DNA of 64,000 nucleotides from Lepidodermella squamata (Eukaryota > Gastrotricha): NCBI GenBank assembly GCA_047495785.1, contig JBLDXI010000054.1:310001-374000 (forward strand), given 5' to 3'. The position numbers and the translations under genes were made by a program. The stretch's first letter is position 1, and each line of letters starts with the position of its first letter. This document shows positions 1-13,177 of the stretch, piece by piece. The notes beneath the pieces were generated by a model. It saw only the letters and a list, made by a program, of their open reading frames with translations. It ran no database searches and had not been told where the DNA came from.

Positions 1-1628
1 CTCCTGGTACTTGCTTCAGCGACGTATATGTCCCAGGCTTGCGGGCTTTGATCGCCACTGGGAACATGAGGGTTAGCATCACAGCCCTTGGGAGCGCTGA
101 CGGCGATGTTTTGCTAAACAAGTTCTACCTGTTCAAGATCGGATGCGGGTCCAGTGGTTGTTACACAACATCATCACCTTCATCGGCTACATCTTCGATA
201 AGTAGCTCAACAACCCTAACAACAGAAGTTTCGGCAACCACGAGCTTAGCTGATAGTTTAACTTCACCAGTCACTTCAACAGGGAATCCTATAGCGAGTG
301 AGACATCGGCATTTGAATTATCATCGACCACCTCAGAATCCACGAGTACCAGTCTCGATAGTCCAACTGTTGACTCTACTTGGCTCAGTTCAGAATTGTC
401 AGGCCTTTCAACGTCCTCTGCCACAGCAACAACTCCATTGGGACAAAGTAGTTCGGGAACCCCTCAGATCTACAGCCTTTCTACAACCGCTGACCAAATT
501 GAGGGATACAGCGAGAACTCATGGTTCACAATGCCAGAGGTGATCAACGGGAACATTTACCCGTTAGTAAATTTCGAAGACCTCCTCCCGTGCACCTACA
601 TCAACCCGAATGTCATGGCCCCTGCTCCTGAAACTGAAATATACGCGACCTTCAGCACGGAAAAATTGATCGGCATAGACGTGATGAAGCAGCAACTGTC
701 GCTTCTCGCCTCTCTCCGCTTGCAATGGGTCGTTCGTACCTGCGATTGCAACTCGACGGCTCCTCATGCCGGCGATGAAGAACGCGTGTTCACAGCCGAT
801 GGTAAACGAGTTTGGAGGCCGAGTTTGATATCACCCAACAGCTCAGACGACATTTTCCTTTCAAGTCTCGACTACTCAGACAGGACAGATATTGTCTACA
901 TACCAACTCGACCGAATCGAACTCTTTATTTTCACTGGGTCCGATTCGGTGTTATTCAAAGTCACTGCGAACTGGATCTGCATAAATTCCCTTTCGATTC
1001 TCAGATTTGTGACTTCGTCTTCTTGATGGAACAGCCTCCTGAATTTCAAAAATTTGCCTCGCTAATCTTGAACGGCCGTGAGAACCTGAAAAGCGATATG
1101 TGGTGGGTTTCCCATGCACATTCAGAGCTTGGACTCACATCGTCTGTGATGCGGCAGAACAAATCATCAAGCTACATCGCTATCAAGCTTCGATTAGATC
1201 GAAACCCGACTTATTACCTTGTGAATATGTTGCCGCCTTGTCTCATAATAATGGCTCTTGTCTACGCATCTTTCATTCTACCACCTGATGACCCAAATCG
1301 AACAGCGTTCAGCGCAACCATTCTACTTTCGCTAACGGTCGCTCAGTCCACTGCGGCTGCAAGTGTCCCAAAAACCTCAGAGCCGATTCTGCTAGGGCAG
1401 TACATCTTCCTGCTAACTTGCATTACAGGTCTGATAACAATTTACGACTGCTGTGTATTAGCTTGGTCTCAAGCCGACGAAATTGCGTCACAAATAGTTA
1501 CTGAACCTTTTCTCCGCATTGTGCGAGGCATTAGGATGGTGAGAGCTATGGACCTGTCTACCCTTCTGCTTTCGATATCGCTGTTCCTAGCAACTAATTT
1601 GTACGCTTATTTCGTCATAATTTGCTAA
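1..1628 (+). CDS. Cys-loop (pentameric) ligand-gated ion channel subunit, 5' partial
   Basis: The frame is open from base 3 to a TAA at 1626-1628, so the start lies left of the window. After about 50 residues of an unrecognised Cys-containing domain comes a Ser/Thr-rich mucin-like linker of roughly 100 residues, then a pentameric-channel ligand-binding domain. Diagnostic features are the WxP strand (RVWRPSL), the Cys-loop with exactly 13 residues between cysteines and the FPFD core (CELDLHKFPFDSQIC), and four hydrophobic segments. M1 begins YYLVNMLPPC, M2 contains ATILLSLTVAQS, M3 begins GQYIFLLTC and M4 ends the protein. Known role of the family: plasma-membrane neurotransmitter-gated channels. 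The pre-M2 segment (DPNRTAFSA) has neither the GEK of cation channels nor the PAR of anion channels, so selectivity is unclear. The M3-M4 loop is short. A polyadenylation-type signal (AATAAA) follows at about 1633. The visible part is intronless. Confidence 0.85.
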   Translation, partial: PGTCFSDVYVPGLRALIATGNMRVSITALGSADGDVLLNKFYLFKIGCGSSGCYTTSSPSSATSSISSSTTLTTEVSATTSLADSLTSPVTSTGNPIASETSAFELSSTTSESTSTSLDSPTVDSTWLSSELSGLSTSSATATTPLGQSSSGTPQIYSLSTTADQIEGYSENSWFTMPEVINGNIYPLVNFEDLLPCTYINPNVMAPAPETEIYATFSTEKLIGIDVMKQQLSLLASLRLQWVVRTCDCNSTAPHAGDEERVFTADGKRVWRPSLISPNSSDDIFLSSLDYSDRTDIVYIPTRPNRTLYFHWVRFGVIQSHCELDLHKFPFDSQICDFVFLMEQPPEFQKFASLILNGRENLKSDMWWVSHAHSELGLTSSVMRQNKSSSYIAIKLRLDRNPTYYLVNMLPPCLIIMALVYASFILPPDDPNRTAFSATILLSLTVAQSTAAASVPKTSEPILLGQYIFLLTCITGLITIYDCCVLAWSQADEIASQIVTEPFLRIVRGIRMVRAMDLSTLLLSISLFLATNLYAYFVIIC

Positions 1629-2496
1629 TTGATAATAAACAGGTAGTTTGGAGTATTTTTCCAGATAATTGGACAATAAAATGGACTGAGTAATATTTAG
1701 TTATTGTAATATGCTTTTAAAAAACTCGGAGCAATGCAAGCAATGCAAGCCAGGTTCAACACAGCAGACTGAACTCGATTTATAATTCAGGCCCATGGAG
1801 ATTCCCAATTACCAGTCCTTATTTCCACCCAGCTAACTTCTGAATTGCGCGTTCATAATTGTCCATACTTATAGACTTACAAATTTATTCCAACTGGGAA
1901 CTGGATAGGATAATCAATACAATCGGTACAGAAGTCCATGTCTTTCAATATCTATGCTAAACGCGAATCGATGTGCGTTTTATGAACCCGTAACTACGAA
2001 AACTCACATGGGGCTTTAATTGCCCTTTAATTACAGCGCATTGTGATGAAAACCCGTCTGTGTTTAGAAAAGTGAACAATTCGAAAACAACTTGTGGTAA
2101 AAATTCGGAAAAAGACCACAATTAATTAACTAGTCATTTAAATACAAAAGATAAAATTATATAAAATTTTTCGGTTTACATCAAATCTGAGTTATCGCAA
2201 TTTAATGTTTGGGCAATCCACTTGTTTATTCGAAAATGTTTGTGCTTCACCGCGAAAAGGAAGATTTCAGAAGTTCGACTTCGCCAGAGTACACACTAAT
2301 TTCGGATATTTGAAATTTGAACTTCCGGACTCCTATATGAGCTGAATGCAATATTATAAGCTTGCGCGCTTTCGAAATGGAGCGACCTCATTAATTCGAT
2401 CGAGCGATAACTTTTCGTAACCTACACGGGATATGGCTAATCAAATGAGGTCGCAGGTCTCCCGGCAAGCTACGCTTTAGTGTACATGTTTTAAAG
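1629..2496. other. Intergenic spacer, no gene seen
   Basis: AT-rich spacer between the channel gene and the GPCR gene. I see no long frame with protein-like composition and no repeat. It should hold the 3' end of the first gene and the promoter of the second. Confidence 0.5.
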
Positions 2497-4870
2497 ATGA
2501 TTGCTAAGATAGCACTCCTCCCCTTCGCGCTTCTTCCGCTAAGTCTAGCTATGAAGCAAGTCATAACATCGAAAATGGACAATTCCAAGTCCTCAATTAG
2601 GCCAAAGATAAGTTTACTCTTCGAAGTAGCTTACAGCGGCCCAATAGGCAGCGGGAATTTGGCTACTGAAGCGATTCAAATCGCCCTTGATCGACTGCGT
2701 TCAATGCAGAACTGGCTACCAAATTATGACGTTGAATTCGAGTTTATTGACGATCAAGGCGAAGATGCTGTTTCGATTTATGAGTTCGTCAAGCGATTGT
2801 ACTTCGATGCGGATTCAGAGGCTAGTTTTCCCCTGATGGCTCTACACGAGGCTGCAACTCGACCTCAAGAATTGCAGGCTTTGATGCTCAAACCCCTGAA
2901 TTATATTGGCGTAAATCAAAGAATTTCCACGGCATAAAATGATCTTTCATTTATTTTAGGTGGCAAACTATATCAGCTCGCTCAAGCTGACTACCGATCG
3001 ATTCAAGTATTCTAATTTTTTCGGGCTTGGAGAGAGGGCAGATTACTTCAGCGCCGGGGTCGCTAGTTTTGTTCGAAAAATGAATTGGAATACGGTAGGA
3101 ATAGTCTCAGAAATCGATCCAACCTGGAATGTGTTCGACCGATGGTTTGTCCAATATTTTGAAGCTAATCATGTCAAAATCGCCCAGCTTTCGAAATTTT
3201 GGTTGGAAGATTCCCAGAGCACAGATGATGCGTTCACCGAGCTTAAGTCCAGTAAATCTCGTATCATTTTAGCTGTTACATGGGACAACGTTTTTGCTAG
3301 CTGTTGGCTACATCGATTCGGCCTCTTCGGACCTAATTTCGTCATAATTTTCGGAGCCTGGTTACAGTTTGATGAAAATTCTCCAATCCCGGAACATCTG
3401 CACTGGTGTAATCAATCATCAATTATTGAAGTTTTAAAGAGCTCTTTCCTTTACGTTGATCGAACCCTAGAGGATGCGTATGGAGTTAGTTCAACGAAAG
3501 ATGTGACTGGTTTCTCTTCAAAAGAACTTGAGAAAGAAATGAGCTTAAGATTCAATGAATATCACACTTCCCCAGTTCCTTACCCATTTTATGAGCGAAC
3601 CCTTTTCATGGGCCTCATTCTCAACCATACAGAGGCAATTCTTAATATAAGAGGCCAAACTCTATCGAATTGGACGACAAACAAGGCCTTGTTCCAGCAA
3701 AATGGATCGAAAATCGTTTCTGTAATGAAAGAGGCTGTGTTAAGGACTGAATTCACTGGTTTGAAAGGAATCTACAAATTCGACCCTCATACTATGCTTT
3801 CAGTGGGAGGTCAGCCAATTGCGTTTTCCCAGATTAAATTCGAGAATAACCAATCCGTTCAGTGCGTTGGGGCCAACTATCTATCCTGGTTGAATGATTC
3901 TATTGTTATGAAGGCTGACTGCCCTTTTGTCTGGCAAACCAAGTCGAAGCTGCCTCCGAGGGGTGAAATTTCTGTTATCGAGGTTAAGCAATCCCTTTTG
4001 ACTAGTGAAGCTGATATAGCTCTCAAGACTATTGCCGGCATTCTCATTGCAGTCCATTTTTGTCTGTTTTTCACTAATAGAGCCGAAACCACTTATCTTA
4101 GGAGAGTGGGTATCTTCGGGAATATCCTCATGGTCAGTCACGTTTTTCTGATACCTTCAAGTTGGTCAGAGGATATTGGGAAATACTTCTCAGCCCTGAT
4201 TTTTCTGGTAATCTCAGGATTTTCAACAATATGGATAGCGACCTTTTTTGGACTTGAAACTCTTCATACTCAGGTTCGTAGCGTGGCGAAATTGTGTGTT
4301 CGCTTTTCGGACCAGCAGCGAATAGCCGTTAAACTCCATTCAGTAGTTAAAAAATTGAGCTCAAAGCAAATTTTTATTGCAACAGTGATTTTAGCTGCGA
4401 TACATGCGATTTTTACTACAATTTTGCTGGCCCTAAACCCAATTCGGAAGCTAAACGTTCTAGCTCAAGTCATTTCGATTCCTGACGAAGATGTATTGCT
4501 GCGAATCATCCGAAATGAAGTCTCAGTTCTCGCTTCTCTAACAGCTTCGAATGGAGAGAAAATCATGATGTCCATCATAATTACTCCACTGATTTTGATA
4601 ATCATTAGATCGGTGTACTTGGCGAAGCAACGCGGCATTCATGGTAACAAGCCGCTGGCATTTTGCACGTTCTGCTCCGCCAGTGTCATTGTTGGCGGAA
4701 TTCTGGTTGCTGTAACACAGGCCTCGAATGGCCGGAATCTCATGATTTCAGTGTCATCAGTTGTTCTCTGCCTGAGTTTCATCAATGCTATTACCTTTGC
4801 TTCCGGCTTACCAATGCGATGTTTTCGTCATATTAATAGGCGACGGGTAACTAGTTCTACGCCAAAATGA
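2497..4870 (+). CDS. Class C GPCR, GABA-B receptor-like
   Basis: Two exons: 2497-2910 and 2960-4870, with a 49-bp phase-0 intron (GTAAAT...TTTTAG) at 2911-2959, giving 774 residues. The ATG at 2497 opens a signal peptide (MIAKIALLPFALLPLSLA). Residues about 35-400 resemble the Venus-flytrap ligand-binding domain of ANF/GABA-B receptors, for example the A-x(3)-A helix before a Tyr strand and an FIDDQG turn. Seven hydrophobic segments run from about residue 488 (ADIALKTIAGIL, very GABA-B-like) to about 753, followed by a short basic tail. The family couples extracellular ligand to G proteins as dimers. The Cys-rich linker of metabotropic glutamate receptors is absent, which favours GABA-B type. 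It lies beside a Cys-loop channel gene; the two may simply be neighbours. The ligand cannot be told from sequence. Confidence 0.8.
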
Positions 4871-7800
4871 GATTGCCTAACAATCCTACCTAGCCTCGGA
4901 CACAATAAGTTGCTTTGGAATGAGAATTGCAGGTTCAGGGTCAGGATGTGCCAAAAAGGATAATCCGATTGATTCATGGATGAACCATCTCCAATAATGA
5001 TATTCTCTATCTATGATTCATTAGGTATCACTCCAAGCCTCCGAATCATTGAGTGTTAATTTGGACTGAGCAATAAAGGATTCGTGAGTGTGAAAAATTG
5101 GTGTGATAAAGGGTTGCAGCTCTAAATCAAGCTTTCATCAGAAAGTTAAGTACAGACAGCCATCTCCTAAGTCTGAGTACAGACCCAAACCAAGTTGGTA
5201 ACTTCATGTTAAAAGAACTTTTAACAGGCCCAAGGCTGGAGCCAACTAAACTGAGTAACTATAATGGTCAGATTACGGGTTAGTTTCGAAACCGGGTTGC
5301 TCAAAAAGATCTCCTGGGAATTGCACGTTTTTCTCATTCGAATTGCTCATTTGAACATTTTCCTAAATATTTCAATGAATTTTCTAAAACCAGCCGTCAT
5401 CCCTGAGACCAATGAAGCGTGGAAATATTAGAGTCCGTGCAAAACACTTGGCATTTGGCCAATAAATAAGTATCGCCCTCTTGTCATTGCTGTGTCCGCC
5501 ACTCACTCACTCGCTCGTTGGAGGAAACTAGGTCACGCAAGTAACGCATTACGCACACAGGTAGCGCAAGTAGGTGCTTATACGCGCATTTGTTTGCCCA
5601 ATGGCCTTGTTATTCCGCCACGCCGCGCCGGCCGCCGCTGCACAGCAGAAATATGTCCGCCGACTTCCGCAGTTTTACGCGTGTTTGCTTGCCGCCAAAC
5701 GTCGGCGCCGCGATGTAATTACACCGCGCACAGATACAAAATGGGACGCGGCGGCTAAACCTCAACGGCTCAAAACTTGTTTTTGTTTTTCAGGCCACAA
5801 AAGCCAAGTTTTTCACTCTATCTCTCTGTCAGAGAGCGGCAAATTTACTGTGGAGTGATTTAATTAAACTTTTTTCATTTTGATGAGCAGTTGTCTCTCA
5901 TAAAAATGTGAATAAAATTTCAATTGATGTGAGTCACCTTAAAAATTAACTCACGCATGGCTAAAATTCATCATTAATTATTTCAATATTTTTCCGTCGA
6001 AATTTCAATTTTTTAAGTGGGTTAATTTTTTTTAATATTTTACATAAAAATATTAATTAGCGATCGTTTTCGCATTGAGTCGCGCAATCTCGATACTACG
6101 TTATATTAATAGCGGCCAGCTATGTTTAATTAATCGCAGGTGATAACAATAACAGCCGCACGCACTGATGTAGCATATATTGAAGGTAATAAAGCGCCTC
6201 TTGTAATAATAATTAATAATTATTACCTATAATTGTGTCAAATTTGTTTGTTCAACGCGCGCATAATAACGCCTCTAATACATAACCGGCTTACAATAAT
6301 ATTATCAAATTATTAGCGTCCATCTTATAACCACACGTCAAAAATGTTATATTATGCTATCAAAAGACTTTTACCACACAACCGGTATCCAAGCTAAGGC
6401 TTATAATATAACCAGTGCAGTGTTTTATCATTCGGCTCCTGAAACTGAAAGTGACATTAAATGCGCGAGATGACCCTTATCTGGCCAGCGAGCGTATTAT
6501 TATTATTATTATTGCTGCATTATAACCGCTAGTTTTGGCGTCGTCGCTGTGTGCCGCGGATAAACACGGCGGGATGATTTTGGCGTGTTGACATTATTAT
6601 AGGAACTCTAATACACCACAGGATTACCAGGCATGATATCGTTATTAGTACACAGTAGCCGAAAATTGCAAAAAAAATCAGCGATTTTGTTTATTACGCA
6701 ATAAAAAATTTCTCGCGTGCGCGTAAAATTAAGGCGGCTGTTCAAGTGCGCGCGGGTCGGATGTGCGCGCGATTAATTGCCGTTAAACACGCGACAACAA
6801 TTATTCGAATATTATTATTCCGCGCGCGCAACTTTTGTTCTATTGATAGAGAAGCAGCTCGCACCTCAATTAAATGCTGCTGTGGATTTAGTGCCTTAAT
6901 GTTTGGTCAAATCTCACATCAGGCAAGGCAAGTAGTTAGCAACACGTCCCATTTTAATGTTGGGAAAATTTATTTTAAATAGCTAAACAAATCCCGGTTT
7001 TTTTCAGGAAAGTAATGTCAATGTTGTCAAAATGTGTGACAGCGCATATGGTTAATGGTGTGTAAGGTAATGTGAGAAATTTCTGCCATTAACTTTTTGA
7101 AGCTAATTAACAGCTATATTCATGCACTGTTTTTAGGATTTTATTGTCTAGAGCCATGGAAAAAATATACAAAATGTCTTGACATTTCCTTTGTATTTCC
7201 TAGGGACTTTTCCTAATTTAGAAATTATTTTTGATCATAATAAATTTAATCGGAGATTTTTCGAAATTAATCTAAGCCGCGAAAATCCGAAAAATAATTT
7301 CACAACTTTAGCGGTGATTTTTCGAATAATTGAAGCGGTCCTAATAATTTATTGGACCCCTATTTTGAATATTCAGCTCTTAATAAATGCGGGAATTTTA
7401 CTGCTAATTATTATATATATAAATTTCTTCTATAAGGCTTTGAAATTCGAAAAATATAAACAAGTGAATACAAAATAATTATCAATAATGATCAATTCGA
7501 TTTTGCCTCATCTTGGTTGCGCTATTTTTTGTTCTTTTCAAAGCTTATCCTTAATTCTTAATTTTTCAGATTATTTAAACATTTTAGGAGAATAATTTTC
7601 AAATTAACTGAATTTTCCTGAATTTTAGAAATTTTATTTCCGCGATTAAAGCTGTTTTCACTTCACCAAGTACGAACCACCTGAGGACGTTGTTATCACA
7701 TAATTTGCCCGAGGACCGTTTTATTACGCTCCTCGTATTAACGCATGGTAATTTTCACACCTGAACGCTGTTTTACACCCTATCTATCTCGTATCTTTAC

Positions 7801-10800
7801 GCGCTCGTTCAACTGGTTGACTGCACCTGGCCGCAATTAGCATCACATGTCTCATCTTTCAGCAGAGTAAAAGCATCTCCTACTCGCCCACTTGATCTCA
7901 CTCGGCCATCAAAACGGCAGCTCGGCCATTTAACGCCGCGGTAAAAATAGCGAAACGGTGCCAGTTTTTCTAACATCGCACCTTATTGCCATTTGCGAAA
8001 CGATGATGATGATGAGAGAAAAGGGGCCACTTTATTTACCCCGTTTATTTTCACCGCACACACACGCATATAACCATGTGTTTTTCGCGTAAACGATGCT
8101 TCTGTTTAGCTGCGATATAAAAGAAAACGCGAAACAGGTAAAACTCCTTTTTATTTCCGCCGCAAGTGATAAGTCGTGTCTACCTTAATATTTTTCGCGT
8201 ATTTCAAGTCATATACTAGGTTAACCTACAAATCTCGCTCGTTATTTTGATACAGGTCTTGAAATGCGTGAAAAATTTTTGTTAATAGCCGCTTTTCAGT
8301 TGATAACGGGTGGGAGCGTGCCCCGATTTAAATTACCCTGACCCAGATTAAATGGTAATAGTGCGTGACCCGGATTTATTATTACACGGCGATTTCTGGC
8401 CCGCAGTCGATCGGCGGCGGCTGCGCGGCTTAAATATGGCTCAATTAATGCCTGGCCGGGTGGGCCGCGAAAGATTAATCCCTGTTGCTCTGCTCAGACG
8501 TAAATACGCATCTTATACTTCTTCTTTATCTCGTGGGCGTTGTGTATGATGGTAAAAATAACAATGCGCGCGGGAATCCGTACCCGGTTTATTACATACC
8601 CCAGCACACCTTTTACCTACGTTGCCGGAAAAAAATACCTGTATTAATGTTATTTTTAGCCGCGCCTTACATTTTCTGACAAGGCGGGAAAAATCTCTTC
8701 ACCCGCAAACACATACAAGTTGAAAAATAATGTAAATAAATGTTATTATTTAGGTATGCTTCGTCACTTTTGCCAGCAGTGAGATGTACACAACACAACA
8801 GAGCGTCTTCTTATGCCTTATACGGTCATTTTTATTAGTACCTCGAGCAAAATTTGCTGTGATTTACCTCTCAGGTCATCTTTTTTTCTCACCTGTGGGC
8901 TGTGTTTTTATTGACTTGTGATGAAGCACAGCACAGCTACTGCTCAATTAGGTACTTGTTGTATAGGTATTATTTATTTAAACTAGGCATACCTACCTAT
9001 TGAAAGTGATAATAGTGTCATCATCATCACGCTCGTTCTGTTTTGTCGGCTTCATTTCAGGTACTCGCGCGTCTCGCTTTATGTTTAGGACATTTTTCAG
9101 CGATAGCATAGGTAGCTTTCGGACAGGAAATTTAGTGCAATTTTAGCTCTAATTTTACAATACACTTTTTAAGACTCGGATATTATTACTTTTTAAAGGG
9201 GAATTTTTTAGGTCAATTTCAGGTTGCTAATATAAAAATTATCTATCTAATTTGAGCTAATATAAAATTTGAGAAATCTATCTTAAAATTTGTGATTACT
9301 GATTTTTTATAAGAAAATAACAATTTTTTGGTTTTTCGAAATTTAAGCAGGATTTTTTATTTCGCCCTTTTTGCGGTGATAAACTATTTTTTCGCGCTAT
9401 AATTTTGTTTCGCCTTCTTGCGATATTTTGCTATCAATCGAAAATCCGTTATATCTCTAGTATTTTTTCTCGCATTATTTTTCACGCATTATAAAATATA
9501 TTTGCGGTTTTTATGATTGACGCAATAAGAAGTATATTCTCACAGAATTTGATGGTGTGAAATAAAATTCAATAACAGTCGAATCTTGGCCGGCGCGAGG
9601 CCGAGTAATATTTACGTAGACAACAACGGCGCGTCTCGCCTTATTATTGCATTACTATATATAGGCGGTATACCAAATACCAAAGCAGCGGGTCTATAAT
9701 CATTATCAACTACTGACTATGGCCAGTGGAATTCGGCCGCCGGACAGTCACTGCTGCTGAAAGATATAGGCGCCGGCGCGCCGCCATCACTCAAATATTT
9801 GCGCGTTGACCCTTTTTGCGCAATTTCATTATTAGGTGTGTGCGTGCGCGTTATTATTATTATTGTTACAAAACTGCATGACACCATTTTCACATGTCAA
9901 AATGCGATTTTTTCGAATTTTTTCACGTCATTAGAGACGTATATCATTCGACTCACCGTTATTCCCCGAGTCTACTCGCAAGCATCCTGAAAATGAGAAA
10001 AAAATCAGTTTTTACTTGTCAAAGCCTGGTAGCTATTCTTCCTGAATTAATTTGCGGCCAGGTATTTACGCAGCTTATTTAATTATTTATTCATTAATTT
10101 TCCGTGAGTTTAGGCACGTGAAAAAATTGTAATTTTTCTCGCACGTGTTTGAAAATATGTTGCATAGGCTAAAAACGCGTAAATTAAGGTGAATTAATCC
10201 GATTTAAGACTTCCATCAAAGGGCCACGGCTCATTGAGCCCAGGCCATTAGGGTAATCGTTGAAAATGTCTTGACACGATTATTATTTCTTTTGTTTCGA
10301 AGTAGGAATTACTCATATTTTACATTTTAATATTTAGGCCACGATATATTTTTGAAATTTTTTTATTTTGATGGGGAACAAATCTAGCAATATTTTTAGA
10401 AAAATTCGAACGATTACATCTTTAATGTAAATTTTTTCAAGTGCTTCTTAAATATTGTCGCACCTAATTTTCCACTTTATTTGCCGATTGCTTCGCTATA
10501 CACGCCGCCTTGCTTTTGTCAATCCAGCAATGCCCAGTGTCCAGCGTGTAATTTTCTAAGCGCTTTATTATATTACACCCTTGTATTTGTTTTGTATAAT
10601 AACAAGCTATAAATAAATAGCCGTGCAGTAAAAAAGGCCGGAATAATGCGCGCTCACGCTCGAACGTGTGATTACTCGTGCTGTAATATGACAAGTTCAC
10701 ATTGCGTTCGACCGCTATTTTAGCGCTCTCGCACTTTGCTAATAAAATATTAGTAGCAATGCGATTATGGCAGTAGAAATAAAATGCCCAGTAATAGCCA

Positions 10801-13177
10801 CGCCGGTTTTTTCGGCCGAAGTATGACCAGTCGCGCTGCTTATTGCATTACATCATCTTGTCTTTATATTGAATTATGCGATAAAATAAAATGTTTATCG
10901 GCTATTTTTGTTTGTATTTCGCGACGACAACGGGTGAGCACTGAAAATGGCCGCTTTTTCCTCTCAAAATCTCGAGTGCTGCATTCTGAAATTTCCACAA
11001 AATTTTCACAAAGCAACCCAATTTCAAAAATAGTTCAGCAAATATTTAATGAGTTCAAAGACATTTCAGTGCTAATATTTGTCATCATATATATCATGTA
11101 CAAGGATGCGTCTATGATAGTAATAAAAAACTAAAGCTCGAGAGAGCGTAAAAAACGCGCACACATTAGAAAAAACCAACTCGACTCGTTAATTTATATG
11201 CGCCTAAATATGTCAAGTGAAAATGGGCTATTACGAAATTTTTTCACGTTACAAAAGACATGCATCAATCGATTCACCTCGTTGAGCTCATCAGTTTGAT
11301 ATAGGCCGGAAAATACGCGAATTTTTTAAGAAAATCGTCCATTTTAGGCTGGATTGTTGGTTTATAATCTTTATTTCTCTACCGAATTGCCTACTGTCAC
11401 ACGCTCGTTACGCGACGCGATGATGCGTATTAGTACATCAGTAGTATAGGCGTGTTTATTTTTCATTATTTTTGCCATTCGCTATATACACATATTCGTC
11501 GTATAGCACGAGAAGCGTGTGTTTTTTCGCGTTCATAATTTTTTTAAATAATCGCTGGTTAAAACCCGGCGAAAAATACGTGTACCGGCTGTTGTTGTCT
11601 GCTGCTATAGTATTTATCCTTGTTAACTTTTCTATTTATTATGATTTTTTACATTATATTTACCAGTAATAATACTAATAATAATAAGCATCAGTTCAGA
11701 ATCGCTCACCTCATACGCAGTGTATAAGAAACCGGCGTTGGTTTTTTTTTTGCTGCCTTTATTTCTCAGGTCGACTTTTTTCCACTCAGCCTTTTGATGG
11801 ATTTTTAGCTACAGTAATTTTTTTGCGTTATATAGAGAGCCGACTACTGGATTTTTTACTCACCCTGCGTATATAGCATATAAGATGGGGCGTATAAATT
11901 GGCTGCTAAAATTGTTTCGATACAATTTTTATTGCTTACAATATATATATTGCGGGCCCTTGGGGGGCTGTGCTAAATGCAATAATAATAATAATAACGC
12001 GCATCTTTCATGTGCTATCAATATTTTGCTATGAAATTGCATGCTGATGCATGCGGTTATTTCTCTCCTTAAATTTATACGAAAAATATTTTAGCGTTAG
12101 TTTGTGGTTAATGTTATGAGAAACTCCCAGCTTGAAAGATTCCTTAGATATTTTAAGGAATTTTTATTTTATCTAATTTTTCTCTTCCTTATAATTTTTT
12201 TTGGAACAGTTACGCTTTTTAGGGTTCAAATTCGATAGAGCACGTGCCTGTTTTTTCATTCATTCATTCTTCTTCTCATCCGGGATTTTTGTAGGATTAT
12301 TTACTCATGGTTCTCCATTGAATTCACTATCGAATCTTTTGACCTTGAAGAGGTTGAAATACTATTGCTTGGAACCTTGAGCTGCTTCGCTTGCTCTGCT
12401 AATAAATTCTATCTTCTAGATAAAGATGAATCTGAATTATAAATTTCGAGTAATTTGTTATTCAAAAAAAAATTAATATAAACATTCATTTAAGCTTATT
12501 CCAAAATCAGTAAAAATCAGAGCAAGATTAGTGAGACCAGAATTTCGGAATTTTCTTTCGGAATTTCTTTGGATAATTTTTTCTAATTTTTTTAGGTAAT
12601 TCAAAAATACTAGAAATTCAAAAATTAGGAATGGGGCAGTTTAATTTTTCAGGAATTATTTTCCCATGAATTTCCCATTTTTAAAAGGTTTTCTAGAACT
12701 TTTCCAAAAAAATATTTCCATAATTTAGCTAGAGCAGTTGAGCTCAAGGTAACCTTGGAAAATTTGAGCTTGAGCTTTTAGAAAATTTAATTTTTCGCCA
12801 TTCACTTCCCCGCCTCTTCAGCTTTCGTTTGGCATTTATTTCAGGGTGATTAGAGTGAAATTCGAATTTTTGTAAAAAGGAGAAGTCAAGTCGTCGGAAA
12901 ACGGGTAATTTTGGAAAAAAAAAATCATATATAATTTCATCCAGGTAAATCATAAATTTCAAATTTTCTAAGAAAATCAGGAATATTTTTAATTTTTTAA
13001 AAATTCAGAATATTTCATTAACTAATTTTTAATTTTAGAAAAAAATGGCTATTGATAATTTTTTTTCATGTTGTCTAGAAATTATGTAATAACTGTGAAA
13101 TTTAATTTATATTATGGAACTCGATCAATCTTGAAGTCACATCCGAAATTTCAAAAATCAAACTAAAAAACTCAAAA
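4871..13177. other. 8.3-kb non-coding stretch
   Basis: No open frame here has convincing protein composition or domains. The DNA is AT-rich with patches of CpG and GCGCGC words (about 5.5-5.8, 6.7-6.85, 9.6-9.8 kb) and (ATT)n microsatellites, the clearest at about 6494-6514. A polyadenylation-type signal for the GPCR gene sits near 5071. The block lies directly upstream of the pseudo-Rho gene and could be its regulatory region or contain unseen 5' non-coding exons; that is inference. Confidence 0.4.

Noticed and set aside
5492-5858. Two overlapping Arg/Ala-rich frames
   Set aside because: They follow a local GC-rich patch; Cys/Arg content is typical of spurious frames.
7179-7478. 99-codon hydrophobic frame in the large spacer
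   Set aside because: Composition is what AT-rich DNA gives by chance; no ATG at the frame start, no motif, no splice context.
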